From Diplolepis rosae (Eukaryota; Arthropoda; Insecta; Hymenoptera; Diplolepididae), in contig JAPYXD010000701.1 in NCBI GenBank assembly GCA_030998225.1, positions 16,538,501 through 16,602,500 of the forward strand: DNA of 64,000 bases, read 5' to 3'. Below, one piece after another: positions 34,180-45,117 of the stretch. Positions within the stretch are counted from its first letter, which is position 1; every line of letters begins with the position of its first letter. The notes beneath the pieces were generated by a model, which was not told the origin of the DNA, ran no database searches, and saw nothing but the letters and a program-made list of their open reading frames with translations. Both the position numbers and the translations under genes were made by a program.

Positions 34180-36865
34180 CCAAAATACAGTCTTTTCCTG
34201 AGTTGGTAATCTATTGTAATGATGAAAAGTGAAACTAAATTGTATTTTCTAAGTTAAATTCATATTAATTAGAACTACTTCAGAATACAAAAACATCTTA
34301 GCAAAAATTGGAACATAAGTTAGCAACTAATTTATAAAATTATTCGAGAATGCCAATTATTTTGAAAGTAGTTAAGGATGGCACATTTCTATTTCCTTTG
34401 TAAACCACATTCTTAAGTTTCAACAATGTAGTTGTCTTGGCAAACTTTTGTCTTACAGGCTTCAGAATTTCATATAAACAAAGTTTCAAAAGTTTTGCTC
34501 TAGTCACATGTATACAAAATTATAGTTGAAAGTGTTGTGCTATATTATCTGTAGGATTTTCAATTATACGCTTAAAAATATTACATTTTGATAGCAGCAT
34601 GCATCATAAAGAAAGTAATTAATTAAAACCATTATTTTATATTCATTACTTTCTCTTTTTTTCCCTTTGGAACAGTTTTATTTGCTATCTCAAAAATCTT
34701 GTTAAATATATGTATATCAAAAACAAGCTCGAATAAAGATAATTTACCCTACTTGGTTAAGAGCGAAGTTGGACTTACGCACAAACGAAATTAGATAAAT
34801 TAAATATTATAATGTCAGAAGAGAAGACTTTTTAGCGTAAAAGTTTGCTGTAATTCACAAAGTTCTTTATCCTGCAGCATTTCGTTTGAACATAAAAATG
34901 TTTACATTTTACCTCATTACGTTCCACATACCGCCTGCACAAAGCGTAAAACTGACAGCTAAAAAATGTTGGTGAAACACTTTCAAGTCATAATATGCAC
35001 AATTTAATTCTGATGAACTAATTGGTTTAGATGTATTCTCATTCTCATGTTGGGGCTTTTTGAAAAGCTTAATTTTTTTGCAGTTTAGAATAATATCATA
35101 ATTGTAATAATATGTAACAATTTATTTTTTCTCATGCATGCACAGAGATGGCCACTTTTTTTGCCTGAAACGCGGGAAGAAAATCCACTTTTTGGGGTAG
35201 ACACGAAAAATGCGGGAGTTATCAATAATTCCCGTGGGAATTATCAATAACTCCCTCATATGGGGGAACAATTGCGTGATTTGCGTTAGCACCGTGATTT
35301 TTTTGTCATTTTTTGCACCATCAAGTGTCGCCATCTAACGGACCAAAAGGTAAGTTCTTTAAGAAAATTTGAACGCATAGGCAGCCAACTTCATCGTTGT
35401 GAAAACCTACAATTGGTTATATTTTCGAGAATATAAATCACGTTTGAATAAAAAATTTTCCTTTCTCGAAAATTTTCTCTGAACGTTTTTTGTGTACTCT
35501 GTTTTCGGAAAGTAGATAATTAGAAGTCCACCGTAATGAGGTACTTAATACATTTTAAATTGGAGGAAACAGAGGAAATGTTTTTGAAAATTGAAAATTC
35601 TCTCTGCGCTATTACATTCATGTAACATACCATTGGAGTTCACTTCTTCTTTATCAAACATTTAATTTGTATAAAAATCAAAGTTAAATAAAGTAAATTA
35701 GAACAATTAAAAATAATGATAATTTCAAACAGTTGGGAAAGAATTAATCAACTGGCAATAACATTTATTACAGTGCTTTTACAATAGAGATAATAATTGT
35801 TGTAAATTAATTTCTGGTCTGTTGGATAGAACATTAAATGGAACATGAAAAGCAAGAAAAATGTAATGACAACGTCATGTACAAGCTCATAGTTTCATTA
35901 TGCTTTCTTGCTGACTCTCTTTCTATGTTCTCGTTAATTAATGTTCTCGTCGCATGTTCGCGTTCGATAACACGAGAGATTCTTGTACTTATTTCTTTGG
36001 GACTCTCGGAGCAGCATCACTTCGTTAAGCTTCCGTCACGCCGGATGTGCGGAAGTGAAAAGAAAGAAAATATAAGAAAATGCACCAATACATTGTATAT
36101 ATTTTTTACTTTCTGCACATCATGAACTTGTTACATAAAAATAATATGAAAAAATTCATATTAAAAAAAGGTAAATTTTTTGAGGCAGAATCATACACAT
36201 AGAAGAAAATTATAGAAACGGGCTGTCAATTTTCAAGATTAGAAAATGTATTTTTATTATTAATAAAACTTCAATTATGAAATAATTTTATGTATATCAG
36301 CTTTTTACATGCTTTGAAATTATACTCACCCCATATTAATACATTTGTATGAATAAATTCTTTCCTAAATTTTTCATTAAGTATTACAAATATTTTGTAA
36401 ATTATCACTTTTCAACATATGACTTAACTTTATTCAAGAATTCATCAGCATTTCCTTTGTTTCAGACGTTCCTGTGTTGAGATATCACCAATACGCCAAC
36501 CAACTTTCTTTTTTATAAAGCGCTACCTTTTATTTGATTTTTTCATGCATTTTAAAGAAGAAACAATTTTTGTAATCTTCGATAGTTATATTTCCATGTA
36601 CAAAAAGACCGACTCAAATCTCATTTGTATTGCAAAATAAACATCACATTAAAAAAGGCTATTTATTTGAGCAAGATCAGTAGACCATCCCTTTCATAAT
36701 TTGGGAAGATTTAAGGCCTGAATTACCGAAAAAACGTAGGCCTCGAACCTTCCCAGATCAATAATTATGAAAATATTTTGAAAAGCATTTTTCAAAACTT
36801 TTTCTAGGATAGCATTTTTTTACTAGGCTTTATTCTACTATAGAGCCTTCTGGGTAACGAATTGA
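34180..36865. other. AT-rich DNA, no gene recognised
   Basis: The 95-codon plus ORF at 35838-36125 contains a GC-richer patch (35910-36050) with a hydrophobic start, but I do not recognise it. A quasi-palindromic repeat at 35214-35255 is listed separately. Confidence 0.4.
35214..35255. repeat. Two 20-bp quasi-palindromes separated by 2 bp
   Basis: GGGAGTTATCAATAATTCCC, then GT, then GGGAATTATCAATAACTCCC. Each unit is itself an inverted repeat around CA, and the two units match 18 of 20 both directly and inverted. It could be a twin binding site or a hairpin. Confidence 0.75.
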
Positions 36866-36869
36866 TTAA

Positions 36870-37114
36870 TTTTTCTATATGTTATGCAATACAAACAAAT
36901 TTTTACGTTTGGTTTTTATCAACCGATTCCCTAATAAACAGAAGAGTGTGTAATTTCGCTTGGCTATGATTACTGTAATACAGTAAGCATTGCCAATCTG
37001 CGTCACGTTATCTTCCTTTCATTGGGAATTCAGTTAAAAACAACCAAAAATAACATTTTTTTACAGAAATTCCACTAACCATTCCCGATTTGTTTATCTC
37101 TATTTTTCTCCGTG
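36870..37114. mobile_element. MITE copy related to 47089-47329
   Basis: The right end read inward is CACGGAGAAAAATAGAG. The interior shares TTCGCTTGGC then ATGATTACTG, and ATTGCYAATCTG, with the copy at 47089. The left end is decayed and its position is approximate. Confidence 0.6.
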
Positions 37115-37119
37115 AATCA

Positions 37120-38990
37120 CATTTTTTGAAATCTTGAATATTCATATTATAATTAAACTGCTATGTTTCCATAAAATTATATTAATTGTGAATACTGTAC
37201 CTTTGTGTTGCATAGCAATTTTATATTGTAAGTAAAATGTTGTATCATTTATTTCTTATTGTTTGTTAATAAGAAGGTATTGTTTGTACAGATTATTGTT
37301 AAAAAACACACCCTTTTCACTTCCAAGGCGGATTTAAAATATTTACACCGCACAGATGTTTACGAAACGATACAAAGTTTACATTCTATTTAATGATTAT
37401 TCATCATAAATTTACCAATTTATTATAAAAATACAAATATTTGAAAATAATTCGCAGCATAAGTAATGGAGTTTACAAAATAAGAAAATCCATATAAAAA
37501 TTGAAGTTATTACAAGATAAAAAATTTGATAGACAACATTTTGAATATTTCAAATCAAGATCGTTTGATTATTATGTGGAAATTCGTATAAGATTTTTTC
37601 CTCTTATTTTTCTTTCTTATGCTTATAAATTGCCGTTGGTAATTTCATATTATTCAAAAAGTCGATCATTAAATGATATTTGGCTGCCATTTACGAATAA
37701 TCTGTGATTAACTTCTATCAATGTTGCAGAGTTTAATGACAATGCAGACGAAGTTCCAGCAGCACGATTCCTTTAAACACACCTGCCGTGTGATTATTGT
37801 TCATTGCCGCCGGCTGCGTCCATTGCAATCCACAGAACTTTCCCTGTTAATGATACAAACTCTGTCGTTACCCCCTTCGTCTTTTCTTTTCCATACACAT
37901 ATGGAAAATTATAAATTCCAAGTTCTTCGTCTTCATCCCATTAATTTTAAACCCGAGAATCTATAATTTCTACCTCAAGGGATGTACAAAATTAATTTGA
38001 ACTGAGTGCAGCTGAGCTCATGAACTTTCGAATTATGACTACACTATTAGAAATTTTTGTAATAAATTTAATATAAAATTAAATGAACTAAAAATTCCTC
38101 TGAATATAAAAATTCGTGATGAATATGAGTGCTTATATGTTGAGCTGATTAATTTTTCGAATACTTCAATATTATAAATAATTTCAAAATTTTTTAACAA
38201 CTATTAATGGCCTTTTTCATATGACGCGATGACTCCAAAGTTCTCCACTCAAATCTGAAGTACTCTAGCTAAAGCAATTTCTTCCCCCTACATATACGAT
38301 TGTGTGAAGGAGCCTACAAAAAGCAATGAATGCGATCTTTTACTGGTCGTCTGGAATAAACTTGAGCTAAAAGTTTGTGGATAATCGCTGAATTGCAGAA
38401 ACGAGCGGATCCAGTCAACCCTAGATCAAGATAGGCCTTTGTACTCGTAAAGAACTGAATGCAAGCAAAGGGTGGAACTAAAACGTCATCTTAGTAACTC
38501 TCGGACAGAATAAATTTTCTCCCCTATCCTTCGTGTATATTAACGACCATCCCGTGATTCCAATAGAAAAAGCAATTGTCATAACAACCACTGATAGAAT
38601 CTCAATTTCCGTATAAACATCCCAATCTACTGTCAACGACATTCGGATCGTTATCAGTATTTTTCCATACATACTAATAAAGTCTTTAATAGTTAGATGT
38701 CGTCTGACAGTTAAGGTTAATTGGCTTACAAATATAGTTCAATTTATTCCAACACAGTTTAATGGAAGACAAATCGTTCTAATTTTATAACATTATGTTG
38801 TACGTTACATGTTATTCTATGCAATAATAATTATTTTTAGCTGAAGTTTTGTGATATGATAAAGGAATCCATATGATTTTCTTCAAATTAGTTGATCAAA
38901 AAAATTAGGTACGATAATACTGACGGAGTTAAGAACATTTTTTCACGACCCAATCCAATGTAAAGTCACAGAATTTGCATTACCATGTCT
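37120..38990. other. Intergenic stretch with two GC-elevated patches
   Basis: Patch 37730-37880 carries several short open frames, none convincing. Patch 38220-38690 contains the minus ORF listed separately. The rest is AT-rich and unremarkable. Confidence 0.4.
38478..38672 (-). CDS. Unidentified 64-residue ORF with a likely membrane helix
   Basis: The minus-strand ATG opens MYGKILITIRMSLTVDWDVY. Residues about 24-46 (EILSVVVMTIAFSIGITGWS) form a convincing hydrophobic segment followed by the charged TKDRGE. It could be one exon of a membrane protein. No splice sites stand out and no family is recognised. Confidence 0.22.
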   Translation of the reverse strand: MYGKILITIRMSLTVDWDVYTEIEILSVVVMTIAFSIGITGWSLIYTKDRGENLFCPRVTKMTF

Positions 38991-39089
38991 ATACTATAGG
39001 GTGTTTGATGTTGTCGTGATAAAATAAACAAGAATTTATTCTTTGGCAAAAATCGGTTTTATTTCTCAATTTACTCTCTTTTTAGTTCG

Positions 39090-39709
39090 TTACAACGATT
39101 CCAACGATCTTTTAACTTTTCTATGCCTTCCAAATAATACGATTTGTAAAACCCTCCAAAATACCCTTCTGTTTACCATTTTCTTCTTTAAATGTGGCCG
39201 TTTCTTCCTAATTTCGTAAACTAATCGATCCAATAATGCAGTATAATATGCACCAGTAATCGTGATGCTTTTCTCAAGGTAGTCGATGAAGATTACTTCA
39301 TGTGCATCCCAAATAATACTAGCCATAACAAATCGGTGTAAAAATTCTTTCGGATTGCGGTTGAAGTAGGCCAAATTTTGCTCCAAAGTGATCACACAAA
39401 TGCGTTTCTGCTCGATTGTGAGCAATCGCAACACCCATCTTGCATAGAGTTTTTTCATCCCCAAATGTGTATGCAAAATATTGACCACACGCTCAGTTGA
39501 GGTGGATACGATCTCAGTCATCTCACGCACTTTCACTTTCGGGTCATTCAAAACAATATCATGGATTTTATTGATCATTTCTGGAGTAGTGATCTCATTC
39601 GGTAAACCACTTCTGAACCATCTCATACGACGGAGCAGAGTCCGAATAATATTTATCGAGCTTGGCCTTGGTTTCTGATAAGATCTTTCCACGCAAAAAG
39701 TACTGTTTA
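39090..39709 (-). pseudogene. Mariner transposase with catalytic core deleted
   Basis: A long minus-strand frame (open from 39779 to 39090) contains NEITTPEMINKIHDIVLNDP, VREMTEIVSTSTERV and QNLAYFNRNPKEFLHRF. It then jumps straight to VMASIIWDAHEVIFIDYLEK, so the DETW block with the first catalytic Asp is gone. After KKRPHLKKK the HQDNA and YSPD blocks are also missing. The first 24 codons of the open frame (39710-39779) belong to the inserted element, not to the transposase. Confidence 0.9.
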
Positions 39710-40197
39710 AGGTAGTTCGAGCGGACACTGTCACTCTGAAGTTAATCTCGAATGAAATGACTTCTGCAACAGAAAGCAAAGAACTTCATAAGGTTTCTAC
39801 AACTTTTGATCGGCAACACCGCGCGCGTGTTTATTATTGAATTATTCAAGTTCCCGCCACTTTCAGCCACTTCATCATCTTTAGTGCTCTGCAACGTTGC
39901 CATATCTTTCAATTGAAAAATTCAAACGTATAAGCTCGCGCGAAAGTAACAAAAGTAAAAAACGGTGCGGTAAAAGTTCACAAAGTATGAAAAAAATAGT
40001 TTATTAATATGATTACTTCATTATGTATGTCAATTTTTTGTTATATCTTGTGCTGCGTTTTCAAGTTGTACGACAAATAGTAGCAAATAAGGATACTTCC
40101 CATAAGAGCCCAGCTAATTTCATTATTCAATTTCTCAAAAACTGTGCGATAATTACAGAACAATCTTGTGCTGGCTGGGTTTCCGCTCGAACTACCC
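39710..40197. mobile_element. 488-bp element inserted in the mariner, TA duplication
   Basis: The ends AGGTAGTTCGAGCGGA and inverted GGGTAGTTCGAGCGGA interrupt the mariner between ACTGTTTA and TAATC. Comparison with the uninterrupted relative at 21040-21070 shows the break and the TA duplication (39708-39709, 40198-40199). The interior has no open frame of note. Confidence 0.88.
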
Positions 40198-40716
40198 TAA
40201 TCAACAAACGAAATTCACTTTTTTTCATCTTTGCAAAAAATTCCGAGGTTGGTTGCTTTCCGACACTGTAACTTGTAAACTAATGAATGGATTTGGCTTA
40301 AATTTCGAAAGGAGAGGTTTGAAAGCTGGAACTTGTCAACAATGATAACCGTTTGTTATTAATGGCGACCGCTCATAGAAATATCACCTCCATATCAAAT
40401 ACCCTAGTAATAAAACAAAAATTCATCAATAAATAATCATTATTCTAGACAAGAATTGATTAGCGTGTTTGATATATAACGTAGTTTTTCTATACGATAT
40501 TTTTTCAGTGTTTACTTTTCATGCAAACGTTGTTTAAAATGTAAAATTGTACATTTTTGTTTGCGAAATACATAAATATGAAGCGAGAGTTGGAGTTTGA
40601 CACGTTATGACTCAATTCATAACACCCATAAATTTCCTTGTGAAGACAAGAATCGTCTATTGCTTTAATGTTTATCGATTCTTTTTCTGATGAAAAATAG
40701 TTAATATTCTCGGACG

Positions 40717-41040
40717 ATGTGTCTCGAATGTCAATTTATCTGCCTACGTCTCGTTGACGATGTTTTTAATCAATCAGAAAGTGGATACAGGAGGTGGCGC
40801 GATATCCAGTATGGATCACCTTTGTACGCTTCCATGACAATGCGTGTTGAAGGTAATATAGTTTATGGAGGTAATAAAAGCGAGTGCGTCGAATAAATGA
40901 TCGAAGCGGATGTATAAATGACCGCGATAATAGACGCGTTCTGTGCTTCAAAACCGGTAAACGCTCTTTTGTGAAAAACCGCATGGCCACTGATCGATCT
41001 ACTGAAAAATACCCATACTTGATCCGATACAGGAACCTTT
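40717..41040 (+). CDS. GC-elevated segment with coding-like frames
   Basis: An ATG at 40717 opens 59 codons to a TAA at 40894, with GYRRWRDIQYGSPLYASM and MRVEGNIVYGGNKSECVE. A second plus frame overlaps its end and stays open to about 41036, with RRVLCFKTGKRSFVKNRMA and STEKYPYLIRYRNL. Two minus-strand frames are also open (40766-40990, 40863-41117). The composition is unlike the flanks and the residue make-up looks natural, so one or more exons may be here. I cannot decide the frame or name a family. Confidence 0.25.
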
Positions 41041-41199
41041 AGAACAACCCACACAGGAAATTCAGATACACAATTGAATCTGATGAAATGAATCAGTTTC
41101 ATCTCCATCCGTGTCAATCAGTCTCAATCAAATATTTATCTGTCATAATAAACTATTATACAACGTTTATAATTTTTGAAATTATACAAGAACCTCTCT

Positions 41200-41275
41200 G
41201 GCAAATGTTTCGGATTAAATTTTATTTCGAACTAATCTGAATTTTTGAAGTTATTCCGGAATCTGTTTCGAAAAC
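41200..41275. repeat. Truncated arm of the MITE family at 925-1248
   Basis: CTGGCAAATGTTTCGGATT and, further on, TTCCGGAATCTGTTTCGAAA match the left arm of the element at 925. The right arm is absent. Confidence 0.55.
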
Positions 41276-41286
41276 AAAAAGGGGTA

Positions 41287-41421
41287 GGGGACAGAACGAC
41301 CACGAATTAAATCTTTGGCATGGTTTAGAGAATTTTTTTAAAGTTATATATACTTATAAATGAATATAATTTACCACTGTTCTAAATTAACCAATAAAAA
41401 TAAAAAATAATTCTGTTCCCC
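41287..41421. mobile_element. 135-bp miniature element, TA duplication
   Basis: The left end GGGGACAGAACGACC and inverted right end GGGGAACAGAATTAT are flanked by TA on both sides (41285-41286, 41422-41423). The repeat is short, so confidence is moderate. Confidence 0.5.
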
Positions 41422-42596
41422 TACAAACTTTTCATGAGCATCATAAGTTCAGCAGAATATAGATTGACGATAATATCTTTGGCTTTGATGTTTGTAACTC
41501 TTAAGGGAGAAGACATCTATTGCACTTGAAAATCGCATTTAAGAGGACTTTAAAGTAGACTTTCTGACATTCTCAACGAATTTTCTCTTTCAAACTGATA
41601 ATACAGAAGATTCTCTACTGTCAGGGACTTTGTGAGAAACCTCGAAGCTAAAGGAAGCATGTAAGTGGAAATAGAGAAAGATCTAAAGGAGAAACCGTTT
41701 AAAAATGTTTCAGAAAATGAATTGTCAAAAGACTATTTTTTAAAAATAAGAAGTTCTGTGAAAAAAATACCTTAACTCGGAAAAAATCGATTTCCAGATT
41801 TTTAATGCTATTGATACTTTTTGAGTCGCCCTTTCATAAGAAAAAATAGGTATTTTATTACCTACAAAATTTGAATTGATAATCAACTGCGAAGTGAGGC
41901 CCGTCCTATGAGTTCCTATATTGAATCGTTTCTTTAGTAGGTCGTTTGAAAAGTCCCGGGCGTGACGACCAGATGGCGTCACTAACATAAAATCCTTATC
42001 ATTTTTGTCAAGTGCCAACCTTAAAAACACTAAATCCAAAGTTTCATTCCAATCTGTCACGTAGCTTGTGTTTGAGAGTAATTGTGACATCATCTCAGTG
42101 ATTTTGTGAACAATGGAAAAAAAAGAATTTCGTGTTCTTATTAAACATTATTATTTGAGAGGCAAAAAAGCTAAAGAAGCTAAAGAAAAGCTTGATAAGT
42201 ATAATGGCACATCTGCTCCATTGCATACAACAGTCAAAAGGTGAATGCAAGAGTTCAAGTTTGGTCGTACGAGCACAAATCACGAATGAGATATTAAGCA
42301 TCTCAATTGAACGTGTACACAACATTTTGCACAATCATTTGAACATGCGAAAGCTATGTACGCGACGGGGGCCGCATGTGCTACCTGACCAGCAAAAGTT
42401 GGAAAGAATTGATGTGGAAGTCCATCGAAGACTCGAAGCGGTCGAAAACGCAACAATCAGCTGGCAAGGTTATGGCGACTGTTTTCTGGGATGTGCATGG
42501 TATAATTCATATTGACTACCTGGAGAAAGGAATAGTACATTATGCGTAGAGAGGCGAAAGAGAGCGAATGTAGAAGAACGTAAAGTTGGCCGCACG

Positions 42597-42712
42597 AGGC
42601 CGAATTGATCGCGACTTCGCGTTATCTCACGCGCTGACAGCCTGAGGCCGAAGGCCGAGGGCTGTCATTCTCGCGTTCGATAACGCTCAATCGCGATCAT
42701 TTCGGCCGAGTA
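42597..42712. repeat. Long GC-rich hairpin inside the insert
   Basis: GGCCGAATTGATCGCGA, then GCGTTATC, ACGCG, TGACAGCC in the left arm pair with their inverted copies in the right arm ending TCGCGATCATTTCGGCC. The tip is GAGGCCGAAGGCC. The stem is about 50 bp with few gaps. Confidence 0.75.
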
Positions 42713-42831
42713 CTGCGAACTTCACGCGCGTTTGCATGAGCACTGTCGCCTCCAGGTGCGTATATTATTATTTTCGATGAGAACATGAAATTTGGTGGCT
42801 TGAGTGAGTTCATAGAGTAAATACGAAATTT

Positions 42832-42921
42832 CCCGGGGGAAGGGGGGTCCAGGGCACAGCCCCGGTGGGGGTGCAGGGGGCAAAGCCCCCGCTGGGGGGT
42901 TTGGGTGGCAGAACCCCCCTA
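42832..42921 (+). repeat. G-tract and C-tract hairpin array
   Basis: Alternating runs of 4-6 G and C form several short stems, such as GGGGGCAAAGCCCCC and GGGGTCCAGGGC..AGCCCC. G-quadruplex formation is also possible. Highly anomalous for this AT-rich sequence. Confidence 0.8.
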
Positions 42922-44330
42922 CTCAAAAAAATAACTCTCAAAATAGAAAACATTATTTTTCATCAATAAACAATAATAACTTCAGAGCAAACATTTTTCA
43001 AAAAATTTATTTAAAAGCATAATGTAATACGCTTTTCTTTTCATTTTCTTTTTTTTTTAGTTTGCGAAGTCTCGAGGTCTTTGATCTATCAACCAATCAC
43101 AGGCGCGTAAGTTACTTTGCCCATGTGTTTTTTTAGTTTCGCAATATTACAGCACAGTTTGCTGCATAATACCATTTTCTCAATGGCCAACAGGCCACGA
43201 AAGCCGCCATTTTCCATGTTAGTGTCGCGAAAAAACTATTACTACACATTATTACAGCGCATCATTGGATCGATTCGATTCTGCAATCAAGACTGAACGA
43301 CCACATTTCGCACACAAAAAATCCCTTTCATCAAGACAATGCACCGGCATACAAAGCAGTTAAAACGATTACCAAATTGACTGAATTGAAGTACGAATTG
43401 CGTCCCCACCCCCCGTATTCTCCAGATTTGGCCCACTGCGATTATTATCTGTTCCCAAAATTGAAAATATGGCTGATGACTGGCAAGAGATTTTACTCAA
43501 ATGAAGAGGTAATTATAAACTCGTTGGAATAAGTGTACCGAGATGGAAGGGAACTATGTTGAAAGATAAATGCAATTTTCCTCAAAAAAAAGATTGTTTT
43601 ATTACTTTGGCTCGAGACTTTTCAAACGTTCAGTAATCGTTCACCCTATAAAATTTGTCTTAGCTCCGTTAGGGCCTTTTCTCCACGGAACATCGCAAAT
43701 GCAGAATTTTATTCTATAGCTTATTCCCTACAAATGTACGAGAGAAATCGAAATTTTTAGTGCATTCTCGTGAAATGGATCATATAATTCCAGTAGCTAA
43801 TACACACATTTATATAATGATCCTTCTCTAATTTTTTATTCAAACTATCTATAGAAAAAAATTGAACTCTACCACATCTTTACTATAAATAAAATGGTAA
43901 TCACAAAAAAAAATTTTTTAAATCAAGTAGAAAAGATAAAAATACAATATTTATTGAGATTTTTTACATTTTTAAGTAGTATGACCCGTGCAGAAATAGT
44001 CTCGACTATGCCCTGCTAACGGTCGGGTCCTAGCCGGGCAATAGCCGGGTAACTTTTACCCAACCGGGGCCTGGTCAAGCCTTGCCCGCGCAGTTGTTTG
44101 GAAAATTCTCCCCAACCAGGGCCTGGTCAGACTATGGCCATGCAAGTTGCTTTACGGTTTCCGCCCGGGCACCGGACGGGACCCGACCAGGTCGTCTGCT
44201 TGTTTCGAAATTTGCATTTTTATGAATATGCCAACAAGTTTTATCAAAATAATGTATCTATAATATATTAAATCAGATGTTAAAATATATGTGAGACCAA
44301 AAATTGTGTAGAAAAATTTAAAAACGCAAC

Positions 44331-44565
44331 TTTTGCCAGATATACTTACAGGTTTGAACCTTCATTGAACGATGACAGAAAATTTTGTTTCACAAGATAA
44401 TTAATTATTATGTTTATATTTGGGGTCATTTAAATATACAATCGGCCATAAACAAACCACTATTGTTTTATCTTCTTGGACAAAAACTAATCATTTCGTT
44501 TTCGAAAAAATATTTTCCATCGTTCAATGAACGTTCAGAACTGTAAGTACGTTTTTGCCAATGAA
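44331..44565. repeat. Inverted repeat within the GC-ended element
   Basis: TACTTACAGGTTTGAACC and TTCATTGAACGATG on the left recur inverted as CATCGTTCAATGAACG and AACTGTAAGTA on the right, about 110 bases apart. Probably a separate insertion. Confidence 0.6.
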
Positions 44566-44602
44566 GTTGCAACCATGATGTCTTAACCTCAAAGTTTTCG
44601 TG

Positions 44603-44685
44603 CATGTTAACATTCCAATCGAAAGACCTGGGCTCGAATCCCAGCGCAGTCGAAAGCGTCATTTTTTCCACAGAAAGATTTTCAA
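44603..44685 (+). repeat. tRNA-derived SINE fragment
   Basis: ATTCCAATCGAAAGACCTGG then GCTCGAATCCCAGCGCAGT matches the anticodon and T arm of the SINE head at 34 kb. The tail ATTTTTTCCACAGAAAG matches the tail of that copy. Confidence 0.6.
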
Positions 44686-44745
44686 ATTCTTTAAATATTC
44701 TTGGGAATTTACTGTAAATTATAACGTATAGTATCGGTTTGAATA

Positions 44746-45073
44746 ATGGATAAACGTATTCGTGATCTAAACCGTAAGCATTCTAAGAAGCGCAGGTTAA
44801 TAAAAATAGTTCAATTTTACATGATTTTACATGACATAGATGATTCTGATAGTGAAATTGAGACTCCCATTACACCTTTGGGTAAGTTCTGTTTGTATGT
44901 TTTGAGATATATTTATGTTTAAATAATCAAAAATGTTTTATTTTTGTATCACAAAAGACCATGAAGAAAACTTTGATCACGAAATTAACCAGGAAAATAA
45001 TGAGCAAGAGCCTAATATACGTGAAGATCCTGCTGATACAATTCAATACATTCAACAAATGAACTTGATTTAA
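44746..45073 (+). CDS. Intact two-exon gene for an 83-residue charged protein
   Basis: Exon 1 (44746-44881) starts MDKRIRDLNRKHSKKRRLIK and runs without a stop to a donor GGTAAGTT. The intron (44882-44957, 76 bp) is AT-rich and ends ATCACAAAAG. Exon 2 (44958-45073) continues the frame after a split Asp codon and ends at TAA, giving 83 residues. The N-terminus is strongly basic (a likely nuclear or DNA-binding tail), the middle has an acidic DIDDSDSEIE patch, and the C-terminal half is acidic and Asn/Gln-rich (NQENNEQEPNIREDPADTIQ). AATAAA follows 39 bases after the stop. Each exon is too short to be seen as a long ORF. It sits centrally in the GC-ended element, so it is probably the element's own gene, perhaps a truncated transposase N-terminus or accessory protein. 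A captured host gene is the alternative. Function unknown. Confidence 0.62.
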
Positions 45074-45111
45074 TTTAAAGATTTGTCGCAACAAATATAT
45101 TATGTATGACT

Positions 45112-45117
45112 AATAAA
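45112..45117 (+). promoter_or_regulatory. Polyadenylation signal AATAAA
   Basis: A canonical AATAAA lies 39 bases after the stop codon of the two-exon gene, in TATGACTAATAAATAG. The position fits cleavage around 45130-45140. Confidence 0.55.

Larger units (their letters stand above)
38999..40404 (-). mobile_element. Mariner, same family as 20140-21262, with an insertion
   Basis: The ends GGGTGTTTGATGTTGTCG and inverted GGGTATTTGATATGGAGG are flanked by TA (38997-38998, 40405-40406). The sequence is very similar to the nested mariner at 20140 but lacks other segments, and carries a 488-bp insertion at 39710-40197. Without that insertion it is about 0.9 kb, so it is internally deleted. Confidence 0.92.
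42544..43245. mobile_element. GC-rich 702-bp insertion of unknown type
   Basis: The host mariner sequence ACATTAT is duplicated exactly at both junctions (42537-42543, 43246-43252), and the transposase reading is continuous once the insert is removed. The ends GCGTAGAGAGGCG and TATTACTAC are not inverted repeats. The first 380 bases are far richer in G+C than anything else in the window. No ORF is convincing. Superfamily unknown: 7-bp duplication without inverted repeats could reflect a retroelement or a repair-mediated insertion. Confidence 0.75.
42113..43585 (+). pseudogene. Mariner transposase, broken and split
   Basis: The ATG at 42113 starts MEKKEFRVLIKHYYLRGKKA. Stops and frame changes follow. 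ISIERVHNILHNHLNMRKLC belongs to the second helix-turn-helix. A deletion removes the DETW block and joins directly to the VMATVFWDVHG region around 42470. After the insert, HQDNAPAYKAVKT (second Asp) and HPPYSPDLAHCDYYLF (third Asp) are present up to a stop near 43530. The gene is not functional. Confidence 0.88.
41937..43633 (+). mobile_element. Mariner with TTTGAAAAGTC ends, carrying a GC-rich insert
   Basis: The left end contains CGTTTGAAAAGTCCCGGGC, and the inverted right end CGTTTGAAAAGTCTCGAGCC. The outermost bases differ by a one-base gap, so the exact ends are approximate. TA flanks at 41935-41936 and 43634-43635. A 702-bp insertion lies at 42544-43245. It represents a different mariner family from the others in the window. 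Confidence 0.85.
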
